This document shows, piece by piece, positions 11,901 through 24,600 of a DNA stretch of 63,362 bases (position 1 is its first letter; each line of letters starts with the position of its first letter). Below the pieces are notes generated by a model. It saw only the letters and a list, made by a program, of their open reading frames with translations. It had not been told where the DNA came from and did no database searches. Both the position numbers and the translations under genes were made by a program. This DNA is from Scenedesmus sp. ARA3 (taxonomy: Eukaryota; Chlorophyta; Chlorophyceae; Sphaeropleales; Scenedesmaceae): contig RWJK01000909.1 in NCBI GenBank assembly GCA_004335835.1, forward strand, positions 1 to 63,362, read 5' to 3'.

Positions 11901-13762
11901 TCCGTCTGCTGCATCTCAGATGAGTGTGCGCAATCGACGATCCTGTGTTGTTGGCATGTCTGGAGGCTGCAGCCTTGTGGACGTTATTCTACGCTTACCA
12001 TAGGCTTGCATGTTGGCCTTGTGGATGTTATTCTACGCTTACCATAGGCTACAGCATGCAGTTCTTTTCAATCTGCAATGATGTTGAGCGTGCTTGCTAC
12101 ATCGTTGCGGCAGCTCCTCTTTGATGAGTGAGCCAGCCACTTTATCACCGGCCAGCGTCAGCACACATAGCACTGCTATTGTTTAGGCTTGCGAGGTTGC
12201 TGTTACCTTCTCTTTGCAGTGATGGCTGCTTGTGTTGGTGCGCCGTCACTTGACCTCGGAAAGGTTATACATCGGCTGCCCGCACCATTCTTGCTGCTGG
12301 GAAGCGCCTCTCTGGTTTTGCTGTATGCAAGGGCAGCAACCGCGAACCATAACGTGTCAACTGCTTTACTAGTGGCGCTGGCACTTGCACGAGTGGTGCT
12401 TGTGTTATTTCGGGGGAGGATGCTTGTGTTATTTATGGGGAGTTGAACGTGTTGCGTGGTAGCCTGGCTGCATTTGTCTTCCATCAAACATGCAGCAACG
12501 CCGCTGCATGTTTAAACCAGCAGCTGAGGGCTCCATGCATTGCAATGGCGGGGGGTGCCACACCTTACCGCTGCGCACTGGCTGCTTGCACTAGCAACAG
12601 GCTTTGCGCAATCCCACTGGCGCCAAAGATCAGGACGTTTTTCGTGTTAGTGACGCACTGATGTCTGGCTGTGAGCAAAATCAGTGGATTGGTCCCAGTT
12701 TTTTGGTGCTGTGGTTGGCAGTTGCTGAGCAGACCTGCGAGGCTGTGAGCTGCTGTCTCTTTAGCGAAGGGCTTTCTGCTGCACCGGACCATCGATGCGT
12801 TGTGCCCTGCAATGTGTTTTGCCAGAGTCCATCCCAGTGAGACCTGCCTTGGCATTCTGCCAACTGCGTGGTTTGAGCTTGGTGTCCAATTGCAACAGGT
12901 GCTGGTTGTCCTTGATGCTTTGGGTGTTTTTGGTTGCTGCGATGACCTCCATCATCCTGGCACTCGAGGTGTTGCGGCTCGTTGGCGTGATTGCAATCGA
13001 CAAAACCGCAGCATCGGTTACTGGCATCGCAGGGCAACTTGTGTTCAGATCTGTCCTGCTTGCAGCTGTGTGCATCCACAGCATGCTTGGGGTTGTGGAC
13101 GTCTGATGATGTTGGCGTATGATGTAGGCGCGATGTGGCAGTGTTTAAGCGCGGTGCCGGCCAACTTTCCTGCCGTGAGCGCGGCTGCTGTGCTGCCTGG
13201 CTGTGCCGCGGCTGCAGCGATGCATGCTGTGGTGGCCACGCACAGGATACGGAGAAGGCGGCTGCCTGCTGGGGCATCGCCCACGTATCATGGCATGTTC
13301 ACGCGCTGAATGCACCAACCATGAATCCTTTGTGGGCGCCGGGATTGAAGGAGTGCACTTTTACAGCAGCTCAACTGCCGCCATCGTTGCTGAGGCACAT
13401 GAGGTCCTGCAGCGTCTGTGCGTCGCTGCATAAAGATTTAAACAGAATACCTCAAACCCATTGGACCTCGCGCATGCTCGTTCACCACTGCCATCAAATA
13501 GTCATCACAACTTCGCGCAACTGCCACAGGACACTATCTTTGGGGATATAATTTCCTCTGTGCCCGCCATGCTTATTAGGTCTTGATGGCACATGTAAGC
13601 AGAGCGAGCGCGCGCCAGCGCAGTGTATGCATGCAACAACACAAGCGTTTGCGTCCCTGCAAAGGTGTCAAAGGAATCTCCCATAAGCAATCAACCACCC
13701 TCATGCCCATCAGCAGAATCACATTGTACAGCCGTGCTTTGCATTAATGCACGATGTGGCAA
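8926..13762. other. 4.8 kb without a recognisable gene, T/G-rich on the plus strand
   Basis: Open frames in this block (longest 10328-11029 minus and 12681-13277 minus) show Cys/His/Gln-rich low-complexity translations without domains or convincing splice structure. From about 9000 to 13400 the plus strand is visibly rich in T and G (many TGTTG and TTGTG words), unlike the CAG/GCA-rich coding regions. It could be a very long 3' UTR of the Gln-rich gene, a long noncoding RNA or decayed sequence. TTACA at 13361-13365 could be a minus-strand polyadenylation signal for the DZIP1-like gene. Confidence 0.45.
11973..12050. repeat. Tandem direct repeat, two 34-bp copies with a 44-bp period
   Basis: Copies at 11973-12006 and 12017-12050 both run from CCTTGTGGA to CATAGGCT and differ at one base (ACG versus ATG). 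This looks like a recent local duplication in noncoding DNA. Confidence 0.85.
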
Positions 13763-16700
13763 TCATTCATTTGGCCCCTGGGACAGCCTGCCTGGTATGC
13801 CCATCTGGTGGCCAACGTGCTGCGCCAACCCAGGCAGCCCAAACACCGCCACCTGCGAATGCCGTGGCTGCGCCTTGACAGCAGGCTGCTGCAAGCCCTC
13901 ACCGCCCGCTGCTGCAGCCGCGCCCCTTGCTGAAACAGACCGCTGCAGCGGCCCTTCAGCACTTGCTGCTGCTGCTGCCGCCCCGGTAGCTGTTGACGAC
14001 ACTACTTGCGACTGCTGCCGCAGCCGGCCCTGCTGCGCTGCCTGCACAGCTGCAGACGCCGCCAGCTGCGCAGCTGCTGAAGACACAGAGAAAGAGCCCC
14101 ACCTCAGACTTTCAGCTGCTGCGTCAAGCCCTGTTGTAGCAGCAGCGATACCCCCGGCACCAGAGCTCCCCGGTGGTGGCACCGACTTGAAGCTGACAGT
14201 TGGGGAGCGCCTGCTGCCGCCGTCGCTGCTGCTGCCGCCGCCACCGCTGGCGCTGCGCAGCCGCAGCTTCTTAGACAGTTCGTGGTGGTTGATGATGTCT
14301 GCAATATGCTGCGTGAGCTGCTGCCCTGCTGCCTGCCGCTCCTGGGATCTGATGTTCTCCTCATCTATAACCACGCGTACAGTGCCTGCAGGCCAGGATT
14401 CACCGCAGAAAAGTGAGTTCAATGCGACTGCTCATCACCATCATGTTAACCACGTAAGGCACAGCAACTTCGCCATTGGCCGCACGCCCCACTGGAGCGG
14501 CAAAGGGGGGAGCAGGAGGGGAGGAGGGAGCACTGCTCCATTCAATTCAAATGGTGACGGAAACAAACAGCAGCGTGCACCTGCGAGCTACCAGCAGCTG
14601 CTCACCGATGGACCTGTCAGACCTAGACACCGTCCTCACAAACAAGTCCTTGGGGGAGGGTGGTGGCTGTTGCTGCTGCACGGGTGGCTGAACAGGCGGC
14701 GGTGACGGTGGCGGCTGCTGCTGCTGCTGCTGGAAGCCCAGGGGCAGCTGTTCCAGCATCACTGTCGCCTCCTCCAGGGTGTGCCGCATCGCCTCAGTCT
14801 TCTCGCGCTCTACCCTGCAGGAGGCAAGGCCATCATGCGACTATTGCGCTAGCCCATGCACGGATAAGCAAATTAAGCACTGCAGCTTCCATATCTACGG
14901 CTGTGCAAGCCAGAGCCTTGATCTCATGCGGGCATTGCACGACCCACAGCCAAGTCATTGTGTGGCAGTGAGCTGGCAGCTCTGTATCACCTGAGGTTGC
15001 TTTCCAGCTGGTCCATCTTGGCCCTTAGGTTGCCAGCCGTTGGCAGCAGCACACTCGACAGCAGTCCTCCTGCTGTTGTTGCTCCGAAGCAAACAGTAGT
15101 GCTGCTGCTGCCAGCGCAGCACGGCACAGAGCAGTGCTGGCAGTGGCCAGCTGCTGCTGGGCTGCTGCAGCAGTGCTGCACCACAGGGCTGCAGGGTGCA
15201 GCAGACCGCACGTGAGCACACACAGGGCTGGAGCAATCCTGATGCTGCGGGCTGCTGCACGCTGCTGCTGCATAGCACCTGCCATTGCTGTGGCTGCCGC
15301 TGGCTGCTGTGGCTGTCATGTCTATGTTCGTTGACTGTAGGCAGCTGGCTAGCGCCACTGCCAGGGCTCCACGCATCTCCTCAGTGGAGGTGGTCAGGCC
15401 AGGGATTGTCGCACTAGCAGTCGCCAGCTGCTGCACTTGCTCCTTCTGCAGCAGCAGCAGCATGTTGCGCACAAATGTGTCCTCCTACAGCAGGTGCAGC
15501 TGACCCTCACCCACAAGGTCCTGCGGGCCTACAAAGCGCCAGTGCTTGTAGTTTGTTCTAGCACTCTACAGTACATCGCCAGGCATGCAGTCACACGCGC
15601 GACGCTGTACACGGCCCCCTGCTAGCCACCAGGCTAACTGGCTGGTACCCTGGTCTTGCGGCTGCTGACATGCTACTCACAATGATCCTGCTGGTCTCCA
15701 TGCAGATGGCCCACAGGTAGTCCAGGCAGGCTTGGCCCAGCAGCACCAGCTGCCGCAGGTGCCGTGGCGCCAGGCTTGCAGGATCCTCCGCCAAGATGTT
15801 GCCGTACGCAACCTGCGGCATAGAAAGCGGCATCAGCAGGGTTCCATGCAACCTCGAGCTTTGTCTTATGCCAGGCAGGTGGCGTGTTGCGGACACTGCC
15901 GCATGCTGCCAGCTGGCCCTATTGCTGTTGCTGCTGCTTTGCACAGGCCAGCATGACAAAAGGGTCTCTTGCACTGTGGCATTCAGCGCGGCATGTGCAC
16001 ATGGCGCCAAAACACATGGCGAGCTGGTCAGGTGTCGCCCCAGGCAAGTCTCACCTGTGGCAGCAACTGCTCCAGCTGCTGTACATCACCTTTGGCCACC
16101 TGTGCAGACAGCAGGCAATCACCAAGCAGCTTCAGCCCCTCATAATGTCGCTGCGCTCTGGGCCGCCCAGGCTGCTGCACGTCGCTGCATCATGGCTGCC
16201 ACGTGCAACACGGCTGAGTAGCAGCTTACGCCACTGCCAGATGCGTTGCGTACGTGCCTGCTGGGTGCTAACTGTACTGTGCTCACCAGCTGCTGCATAT
16301 CCACGCCAAACACCAACCGCCAGCTGATCTCCAGCCGCTGCCGCCGCAGTGAATGCCGCCGAGCAGCACTATCCTCAGCCTTGCATACAGACAGACGCAG
16401 GCGCAACACAACGCCAGATGAGTGACCTCCCTGGCAGGTGCCAGTGATATTGAATGGCATTACAGGGAGGGGTATGCTGCATGCTGGTTGTCCTGCTCTG
16501 CTCTGCTACCTTGAGCCTCAGGCAGCTGCTGCCATCATGGGCACCGATGTCCAAGTGCCAGCAGCCTTACCTCCAACTTATCCAGCGCTGTGTTGTAAGC
16601 TGCATCAGCCTTCTCCAGTGCCTCACGTGCATCTGCCACATTGCCCAGCACCTGCTCACTCAGCAGTGTACCGCTGCTGCTCTGCAGTTGCTGCATGAGG

Positions 16701-17456
16701 CGGCCCCCAAGCTGCAGGTATGCATGCGCAGCTGTCTTCCAGCTGCAGTACAGTAGGGGCGAAAGGTTTCGCAGCCTGAGTGTTACATGTCACATGTGTA
16801 CACTAGACATGCAGGGCTTTGCACATCACAATGCTGAGTTATAGAGCATAGCCACCATAGTGCTGGTCATCAACCAGCGGCAGACAGTCACATGTTGTTG
16901 TATGCCATAAGCGGCAGACCATCATGCTTGGCCTGCACTGCTTAGTGGTTGCTGCAGTGCTCGGGCCTGAATCAGGCTGCTTGACTTGCTTCCAACTATC
17001 TTACCTTTCTGCTGCTACTTGTGCATGTGTGTATGCAGGGTACAACTTGGCATGGCTCTCCCGCATCTGCCATAGGTGCTCCACTGCCAATTGCACCAGC
17101 CTGAACAGCTGCACGTAGTTGTGCTGGGAGAGCGCCGGCTCTGCATCTGTGCTGCCCTGCTGGAGTGTTTGTATGAGCGCTTCCAAGGCTGCAATATCAT
17201 TCAAACGCACCTGTGACAATCGCAGGCAGACAATGGGGGCAACCGGAGCGCATTGGCTTGCTGTATGATGACACATACGGAGAGAATGTAGCTCACAGCA
17301 GTAGCTGCAAGGCTTGCTCACCACGTCATCAACATCCACACCATGAAGCAGCCTCCAGTCAAACGGTGACGTCCTTGGCGTGAAACGGAAGTTTTGAACT
17401 TGAATCGAGCTGTAGATGTCAGTCATGTTGGCACCTGGACTAGGTCGAGCATGCAT
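13763..17456 (-). CDS. Coiled-coil protein with two tandem DZIP1-N-like domains (putative basal-body or ciliary protein)
   Basis: Ten exons on the minus strand (high to low: 17456-17322, 17210-17005, 16742-16571, 16430-16287, 16099-16055, 15812-15681, 15484-15279, 15023-14991, 14814-14606, 14385-13763) keep phase and give 634 aa. The first ATG is at 17456; an in-frame ATG at 17426 is an alternative start. Residues ~21-105 hold NFRFTPRTSPFDWRLLHGVD, then DVDDVVRLNDIAALEALIQ and LFRLVQLAVEHLW. This resembles the DZIP1/Iguana N-terminal domain (F-RFRPR, DWRRI--VDVDRV, LFRLAQL--EYLL). Residues ~199-278 repeat the pattern: ISWRLVFGVDMQQLV, AKGDVQQLEQLLPQ, LRQLVLLGQACLDYLW. Between and after them are Gln/Leu-rich helical segments (LLLLQKEQVQQL, EREKTEAMRHTLEEATV), a Pro/Gln stretch and an Ala/Ser-rich tail. 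The C2H2 finger of animal DZIP1 was not found. In animals this family builds the ciliary transition zone; the role here is inferred from similarity recalled from memory. Confidence 0.55.
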
Positions 17457-18138
17457 CAATTGAACAGCTGCTGCTTTGACTGGCTCCTGTCGTTAAGTGA
17501 ACAGCTGCTGCTCTCAATGCTCTTGCATAATTGTAAACGTAATTGATGAATACATATACAGGGCTTTATGGCCGGTTTTCATCACAGCGTCCGAGGTACA
17601 TCTTGCCAGATGGTGCGATTGCAGCCCGGAACAACAAGCACCCAGGTGACGTGTTTATAACAGTTAATAAGTTGCATATGAAGCTGATTTTATCAGGTGG
17701 AGCAGCAGCTACATGCGCCGCTCGCCAACTAGGGTTCTCACTGCGTCTGGTTGTCTAGACAGATCTGTACAGCGTCACTGCTCAGGATATAAAGAATGCC
17801 AGCACTGTTCAGCTGCTGTGGAGCAGACAGCTTGGGCAAGTTGTCTCAGTACCATACAACACTGGTATTACAGTCACTGAAATGCATGCCGCAGCAGTAC
17901 GACAAACAGCCATTGATCCAGCTCAGCACATCCTGCACAAGCCACCATCAAAATGATACATTCACACCGACATCGCCAACGCACGCGCTGCTGCGGCTAC
18001 TGCGGTATGCTGCAAACTATGATCTGCTGGACTGACGACAAGCGCCCAAGACCAGCCCAAGTGCTGTGCGCCCTGCTCCTTGTCCGCCTGTTGCCTGTCT
18101 AGCAATCGCTCGCCGGTGGCAACAACCTGCAACCTCTA
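17457..18138. other. Intergenic between the malate dehydrogenase 3' end and the DZIP1-like gene start
   Basis: No gene was seen. It contains the 3' UTR of the malate dehydrogenase gene, with a minus-strand polyadenylation motif at 17868-17872, and the likely promoter of the DZIP1-like gene. Confidence 0.5.
17868..17872 (-). terminator. TGTAA polyadenylation signal (TTACA on plus), malate dehydrogenase
   Basis: The motif lies about 270 bases past the TAG at 18139-18141 in the direction of transcription. It is called by motif and position only. Confidence 0.4.
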
Positions 18139-20409
18139 CTACCTGGCCTGCTGCTGCTGCCGCTTCTGCACAAACTCCACACCCTTCTCGATGCTTCCTG
18201 CAAGCTCCGGCAGCATGGTGTCATAGTTGCGCTGCTCCAGCTCATTCATGGGGCCCAGCGGTAGGAACTCCTCAACGCCAGACCTGCCCAGCCGCACAGG
18301 GCTGCAGCAGAGGACGAGGATGCGCAGCGGCAGCAGGCAGCAGCGGCAGCAGCAGGAATAATGTGTGATGGCAGCGTAAAACATGGAGGTGCATGCTGTG
18401 AAAGGACTTGCACAAGCATAACACATGCAGCGCAGCTACAACAAACACGTTCAAACATCGAACTTGTCCTGCGATCAGTGGCGCCTGCCACCCACAGCAT
18501 GCTCCCTGTTGCTGCTCAGGCTGTACCAGACACAGTCGCAATCTTGTGTTGCAAGCAGCCACACACGGGGACAAACACAGCACTTTAATTGCATCGCCCA
18601 CCTGGCAAAGAAGGGCAGCGACGTCAGGCTACTGGCCACGTACGCGCACTCCACCACGCCGCCCTCGCCAGCCATTGCCCGCAGGCAGGCCTCTGCAAAG
18701 CGCGCGGCAGCCCAGGCCATGCTCAGCGTGGCGCTGCCTGCGCCAGCCTTGGCATTGACCACCTCCGTGCCGGCATCCTGTATGCGCGCCATGAGCGCCT
18801 GCGCCCTTGGCGGCTCCAGCTGCAGCTGCGGCTTGGCCTGAATGCGAAAAAGAAGATACAGGAAACAGTATGTGGGCTGTCTCCAAACACAAGAAGCAGG
18901 TGCCCTACAGTAGCTGACAGTGTGACACACCATCAACCGGCACACCGCAATATATGCACAACAGATATGCCATTTGGCACGCACGCGGGCAGCCCCTGCC
19001 CCGCACGGCTGCGCGCCAACAGCACTGCTGCTGCATTGCCATGCTACCCAGCCTCACCAGTGACAGCAGCGGCAGGATGGTGGCGCCCGCATGGCCTCCC
19101 ACCACTGGCACGCTGACATCCTTTGGGTCAGCGCCCAGCAGCTCTGCAATGAAGGCCTCAGCACGCACCACATCCAGCGTGGTCACACCAAACAGCCGCG
19201 TGGGGTGGTATGTGCCTGCAGGGCGGCAGCGCCGAGCAGCAGAAGACCAGCGCAGCATAGCGCAGTACATTAGGGTTTGAGACAGTTTAGCTGCTCATCA
19301 AGAGATGCGTCTTGGTGACAAGCACACCACTGCATCACGCCAACGCTAAGGCTTGTGTAGAAGCTTTGCAAGGGCCCTTACAAGTATGCAGGCCCCAACG
19401 CATGCATATAGCCATGCTCACCAGCACACATTCACACACCAGTACACATTGCTCCACCATTAACCTTCGTAATATGCTTTGCAGGTGCTGTCCGGCTCAA
19501 AAAGCCCACCTGCACGCTTGAAGATCTCTGCTGCGATCGGCACAGTGGAGTTCACTGGGTTGGAAATGATGAGAACCCAGGCATCAGGGCAGACAGCTGC
19601 AATCGCCTCGCACAGCACAGCCACGATGCCCGCATTGATGTTGAAGAGGTCATCACGCGTCATGCCTGGCTTGCGGGGGACACCTGGTGTGGCGGCAGCA
19701 GCAGCAGCACCGGAAGGCAGGCGGTCGGTGCCTGTGAATAAAACAAGCCTCATCATGGCCTGTAACTGCTCTGCTGGAGCTGAATGAACATAGGCAGCTG
19801 CCTTCCTGAATGCATCACACATGCACATGCATTGCGGTGCCAGTGCGCAAGCAATGCAGGAGATCAAGCATGTAACGCAAGGCTGTCCTGTTGCGCTTGA
19901 AGATGCAACAACCATGAAGTCCTCATGCTAAGAACCTGCAGGGATGACCACCATTTGGCAGCCTCGCAGCGCATCATGCAGCTGCCCTGCTCCAGAGTAG
20001 CCTTTGACTTTGCAGGCTGTGCTGATGTGGCTCAGGTCACACGCCACGCCTGCTGTGTTGGCCACATCATACAGGCTGAGCTCCCCAATTAGGCTGCTGT
20101 TTTTGAGCAGCAGAGAAAGGGGCTGGCCAATACCACCGGCAGCTCCTAGCACTGCCACCTTTGCCTACGGCAGCAGCAGCAGCAGGCAGGCGCAGGCAGG
20201 AGCAACCACCGCCCAGCACGACGCTGTCAGCTTATGCAGCTGGTAAGCAACGTTAATGATGCTTTTCAAATAATCTCTCTGGCGCCCCGTGCGTTTGATA
20301 GGGCAACAGGATCGACAACGACAGTAGCACAGGTCCCAGCTGCTGACAGTCGCACCTTTGCGCTGCCCAAAGGCAAGAAGTGGCCAGCAATCCTTTTGAT
20401 GCGATCCAT
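18139..20409 (-). CDS. MDH: NAD-dependent malate dehydrogenase, glyoxysomal/peroxisomal type with PTS2 signal
   Basis: Six exons (20409-20356, 20164-19936, 19683-19510, 19215-19058, 18837-18602, 18301-18139) keep phase and give 337 aa, the usual size for this enzyme. It interconverts malate and oxaloacetate with NAD. Residues 3-11, RIKRIAGHF, fit the extended PTS2 consensus R-[LVI]-x2-[LVI]-[LSGA]-x-[HQ]-[LAF], as in plant glyoxysomal MDH. The nucleotide-binding loop GAAGGIG is at residues 25-31, substrate arginines at R98 and R104 in VPRKPGMTR and at R170, and the catalytic pair D167 (LDVVR) and H194 (GGHAG). The C-terminus is QQQQAR, so there is no PTS1. The second exon may start at 20164 or 20158, since both acceptors keep frame and differ by Ala-Lys. 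It probably serves the glyoxylate cycle or peroxisomal redox shuttling. It is transcribed divergently from the gene at 21618. Confidence 0.95.
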
Positions 20410-21617
20410 ACTGCTTAATGCCGCTACAGCGCCGGAAAAGGCTGCTTCACGTTTCCGGTTGCTGACTGGGCGAGAAGTGAAGATGAAAATAGCACGCCCA
20501 GTGCGAAAAGCAACCTGTCCGATGAACTATTGCTGTAACGGACATGCAGCATGCTCTACTTGTGCCTGTGTCGAGCCTTTGAAGGCTTGGCAGCGGGGCT
20601 GTGCAACCACATGACAGGTGACGCAGCAGCAGCCGTTGTGCAATGTGCGATGCTCCCTAAGCAGACATTGCTCACGTCCAACGAAGCAGTAACTCATGCT
20701 AGCTATTGCATGAAAAACTCACACTGCTGAGGCATTGCTGAAAAAGCATGTGATCACCTTTGAAAACATTGGAGGCCCTTCTTGACCAGTCGGTAGCTGT
20801 GCAAATATGCAGCTGTATCAGTAAGCTTTGTAATACATAACATTGGAAGATCAAAGCTCTTCGCTGTAAATTGCACAGCAAGGGCGAGCTCTTACGATCT
20901 TGATCATCATTGACATCATTATGTGTGTTGCTGTTGCTGTCAGTTGCAATGCTTTACACAAAGCAGAGACCCCAAGCTACTTCGACTTGTACTAGTCAGC
21001 CGCATGACTGGGATGGTGGGCATGCACTGGACCTGCTTGTCACGCTCCACCTGCACACTAAGTGCCGCTGTGCTAGCTCAGCGCTCCAGGCACAAGCCAA
21101 GCTGCTGGTGCTGTGATGAGTTCCCCGCAGCTGAATGACATGTAGCACAAGAACTGCAGCTACGCACATTGGTGATTAACACATCACATCAGTACAGGCT
21201 CACTTCACAAGCGAATGATGTGAGGGAGCCGTCACGGTCCGCAGAGCAGGGTACAGTACAACAAGTGCTTCTTTGAATCTACTCACCTGGTGCCACAGGG
21301 TGACAACGTGGCGTCTTCGAAACTCAAGAAGGTTGCTATAATCTGTATTAAAGTTTGTCGGTATGGTTCTGAGCGGTGATGTGCACCGTTGCTAGTGTCG
21401 TGATTTGACGAATGCCTCCTTGTTGTCCAGTCAAGCATGCAGTTAATTCAGACTGATCGACGCTTACAACTTGTATTTCGTACTGATATACAACTGTTCG
21501 TGGGGGCTGTGACGTTGAGCGCTTTCAGCGTCATGGCCAACAGCAGCAGCAGCAGCAGCTGAAGCAGCATTACACCAGCTGTCTCTTGCAGCTTCACCCC
21601 GAGCCGCAGCCTCGTAC
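20410..21617. other. Divergent intergenic region between malate dehydrogenase and the Moco-sulfurase-like gene
   Basis: About 1.2 kb separate the two divergent start codons. No reading frame of interest was found, so the region most likely contains both promoters and 5' UTRs. No specific element can be named. Confidence 0.5.
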
Positions 21618-24600
21618 ATGTCGAAGGATCTGAGGTTCCGTTCAGGCGGGCAGCTGCTGCCATCATGTGATGGCGCATGGAAGCAGCAGCAGCATGGCGG
21701 GGCAGTAGCCTGGATGCGTCTGGATTCAAAACACAGTAGAGGACTTTGGGCAGTTTTGGCTCTGGTGGTTGTGCTGCTCCTTGTCAGCAGTGTTTGGCGG
21801 GTGAATGACGGCAGCGAGCAAGCAGGTGAGGTCAAGCATGCACAGTTGCACGGCTCTGTTGGTTGTGCACAGCACAGTAAGATGAGAGATGTCAAATGTT
21901 CACAATGTTCAACGGCTACATGCCCACGTGCTGGTTTACACAGCATTATGAAGAATGCCCTTTGGCGTTGTGTCCGTCTCAGAGCCTGCAGGCATCATGC
22001 TTCACAGCAAGTATGCATGTGGCGCCTGCTGCTGCCATGTCTGTTGCTGTAGACGGGGCCAGCCTGGTCAACGGTGCAGTCACCAGTGGCCAACCTAGCA
22101 GCAGTAGCAGCAGAGGCTGGAGTAAAATTGGCAGAAGCGGCAGCAGCCTGGGCAGCCTCAAAGCAGAAAAGGCTGCATTCCTTGAGCGGCATGGCAAGCA
22201 GTACGGGTACAACGGCTGGCTAGACAAAAATTGGCAGCGTGAAGTTGGGGACAGGCTGGGGAGCACACTGCGGCACTACCTGGACTTCACAGGTGTGCGT
22301 GCTGCTGAATTGTCAAGCTGCAAGTTGCTGTGTTGCTTATGTATGTCAGTGATGCTGATGGCCATGTCACGGTAACAGAACAGCATGCCTCATGCTAGCA
22401 GTATCCCCCATCCCCCGGGTTGAGCAGAAGTAGCAGTAGCAGCAACAGGAGCATGATGGTCATGCTTGCGATGTAGCCACTCTAGTACAGCATGCAGTGT
22501 ATGGCATCACTTGTGCTGCGCTGCCGCCTCCTGCTTGGCGGCCTTCAGCAAAAAGCAAGCGTCCTGTTTGAGTTGACAAGCACCTTACGCTGCCTCTTCA
22601 CTGCTGCTGTTGGGGTGTTGGATGTGCAGCTGCTGCGTTGGTTACAAAGTCGCACTTAGCCGCAGCCAATGAGCTTCTGCAGAGCGCCACTTTCAGCAAC
22701 CCGCACAGCAGGAGCCCGTGTGGCATGAAAACAACGCAAGCACTAGAAGAGGCGATGCATCTGGTGCTTGAGTTCTTCAATGCTGACCCAAAGCAGTACA
22801 CAGTCATTTGGACCTCGTGAGTATACCTGGATAGCAGCATTGGCAGCGGTCAAGGCAGCAGCTGCATGCACTCCAGCACATGGGTTGCTCCTGGCCTGCA
22901 AGGTTAAGGTGTCGCTAGGTGCATGGCATGCCTTCCCCTCGTGCAGGTGCGGCCTCCTGCCAAAACCCCACCGCAGACACTCTCAGTGGCGTCCCTTGCC
23001 TGCTTGTGGCTGTTTTGCCATTGTGCAGGGGTGCCACGCAAGGTTTGAAGATGATTGGGGAGTACTTCCCCTGGACTTCTGGACCCAGCTGGACCTGCAG
23101 CAGAGCAGTGCCAGCAGGCGGCGTCAGTGACACGTCAGTTGGCACAGCCAGCAAGTGCGGGCGGGTGGCAGCAGATGCGGAGAGCGCAGCCCCACAGTCC
23201 AGCCACTTTGTGTACCTCAGGTGAACACTGCAGTTGCATTGGAAGTAGACGCTGATTACGGCTCCACTACGTGCTGTGCGTTTGTGTCTGGCAGTCGTGG
23301 CATGACTGTCCAACAGAAGCATAGTCATGCGTCAGCAGGCAGTTTGGGAGCCATGCAAGGCATAGGCAAACATTGGGTGTGATTTTTCTGCTGTCACAGT
23401 AACCGCTGACATTGCTGTTGTGTACTGCTTCTGCCTTATTGCAATGCCACTTACAGATCCAACCACAAAAGTGTGTTGGGCATAGGCGGCTACGCACGAG
23501 AGCGTGGCGTCACGCTGTCATGTGCGGATGAAGAAGGCATGGTGCAGTGGCTCAGCAGCAGCGACAGCGCAGATGGTGGCGCTGATGGCAGCAGCCAAGG
23601 CACGCCTCTGCTGCAGCCAGCAGCTGCAGGAGGCAACGTCACATACAGCTTGGTGGCGTACCCTCCCAAAGACAACTTGGAGGGGAGGCTGTATGACTGG
23701 AGCTGGGTGGCCAAGGTGGGCGTCTCTGCATCTGGTACAGTCTTTTTGTATGAGAGCTTGGCAGCACAGGGCAGCAGCCAGCTACTGACCTTTCTTGCCC
23801 TTGGGTTTGCAGTGCCAGCAATGCTTCCTGTGCTGTGGCAACAGAAGTACCTGGAACTTGTCGCAGTACATCCCACTGTCCCTATCCTTCACCTGTTATA
23901 TTGTGTCTGACAGCAGCAAGCAAAGCTTCACAAACAGCTGGTCCTGCTTGTGGACTGTATGACAGTCAGCTGCTGGCACGTGCGCCGCTTAATGGCTGGG
24001 TTACCGCAGGTGCACGCCAAATCAACGCCTAGTCACCGCTGGCTGGTAGTGGCGGATGCTGCTTCGTATGTGCCAACGCACCGGCTGGACCTCTCAACAG
24101 TGCAGCCAGACTTCGTGCCCATCAGCTTCTACAAGCTGTTTGGTGAGCTGCCCTATGCATGCTCAGCTTGCTGCAGCGCTATGTTGCTGCAGCGCTATGA
24201 TGCACGATAAACTATCGTCGATAATACACGCCTCTGCAGCAGGCTGGGCTTCACATTTGCGTGCAGCTCTGCTATGACTTTGCTTCTGTGTAAGCGGGTT
24301 TCCTGCAAGCATGTTGCTGCATTTGCTGCTGCAGATCCTCAACTGTACATGCACTCATGGCTGTGCGCTTCACTGTGGGCCACTGCTGCTGCGCCTCTCT
24401 TTATTCCTGCAGGCTTCCCGACAGGCCTCGGTGCCCTCATAGCACGCAAGGAGTCGCTGTCTGTGCTGCACAAGGTCTACTTTGGTGGCGGGTCTGTGCT
24501 GGACGCCACAGCAGAAGACGCATGGCGGCTGCTGTCACCAGCCCCAACAGGCTTTGAGGACGGCACGAGGGACTTCTTGGGCATAACTCAGCTGCAGTTT

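Noticed and set aside
12189..12446. Short hydrophobic plus-strand frame of 85 codons
   Set aside because: There are no neighbouring exons or family resemblance, and the hydrophobicity follows from T-rich composition.
13623..14705. Plus-strand open frame of 360 codons
   Set aside because: It is antisense to the last exons of the DZIP1-like gene, whose minus-strand exons are joined in phase and conserved in pattern.
13763..17456. Calling the coiled-coil gene a true DZIP1 ortholog
   Set aside because: No C2H2 finger was found and the resemblance is limited to the N-terminal module, so only a DZIP1-N-like label is justified.
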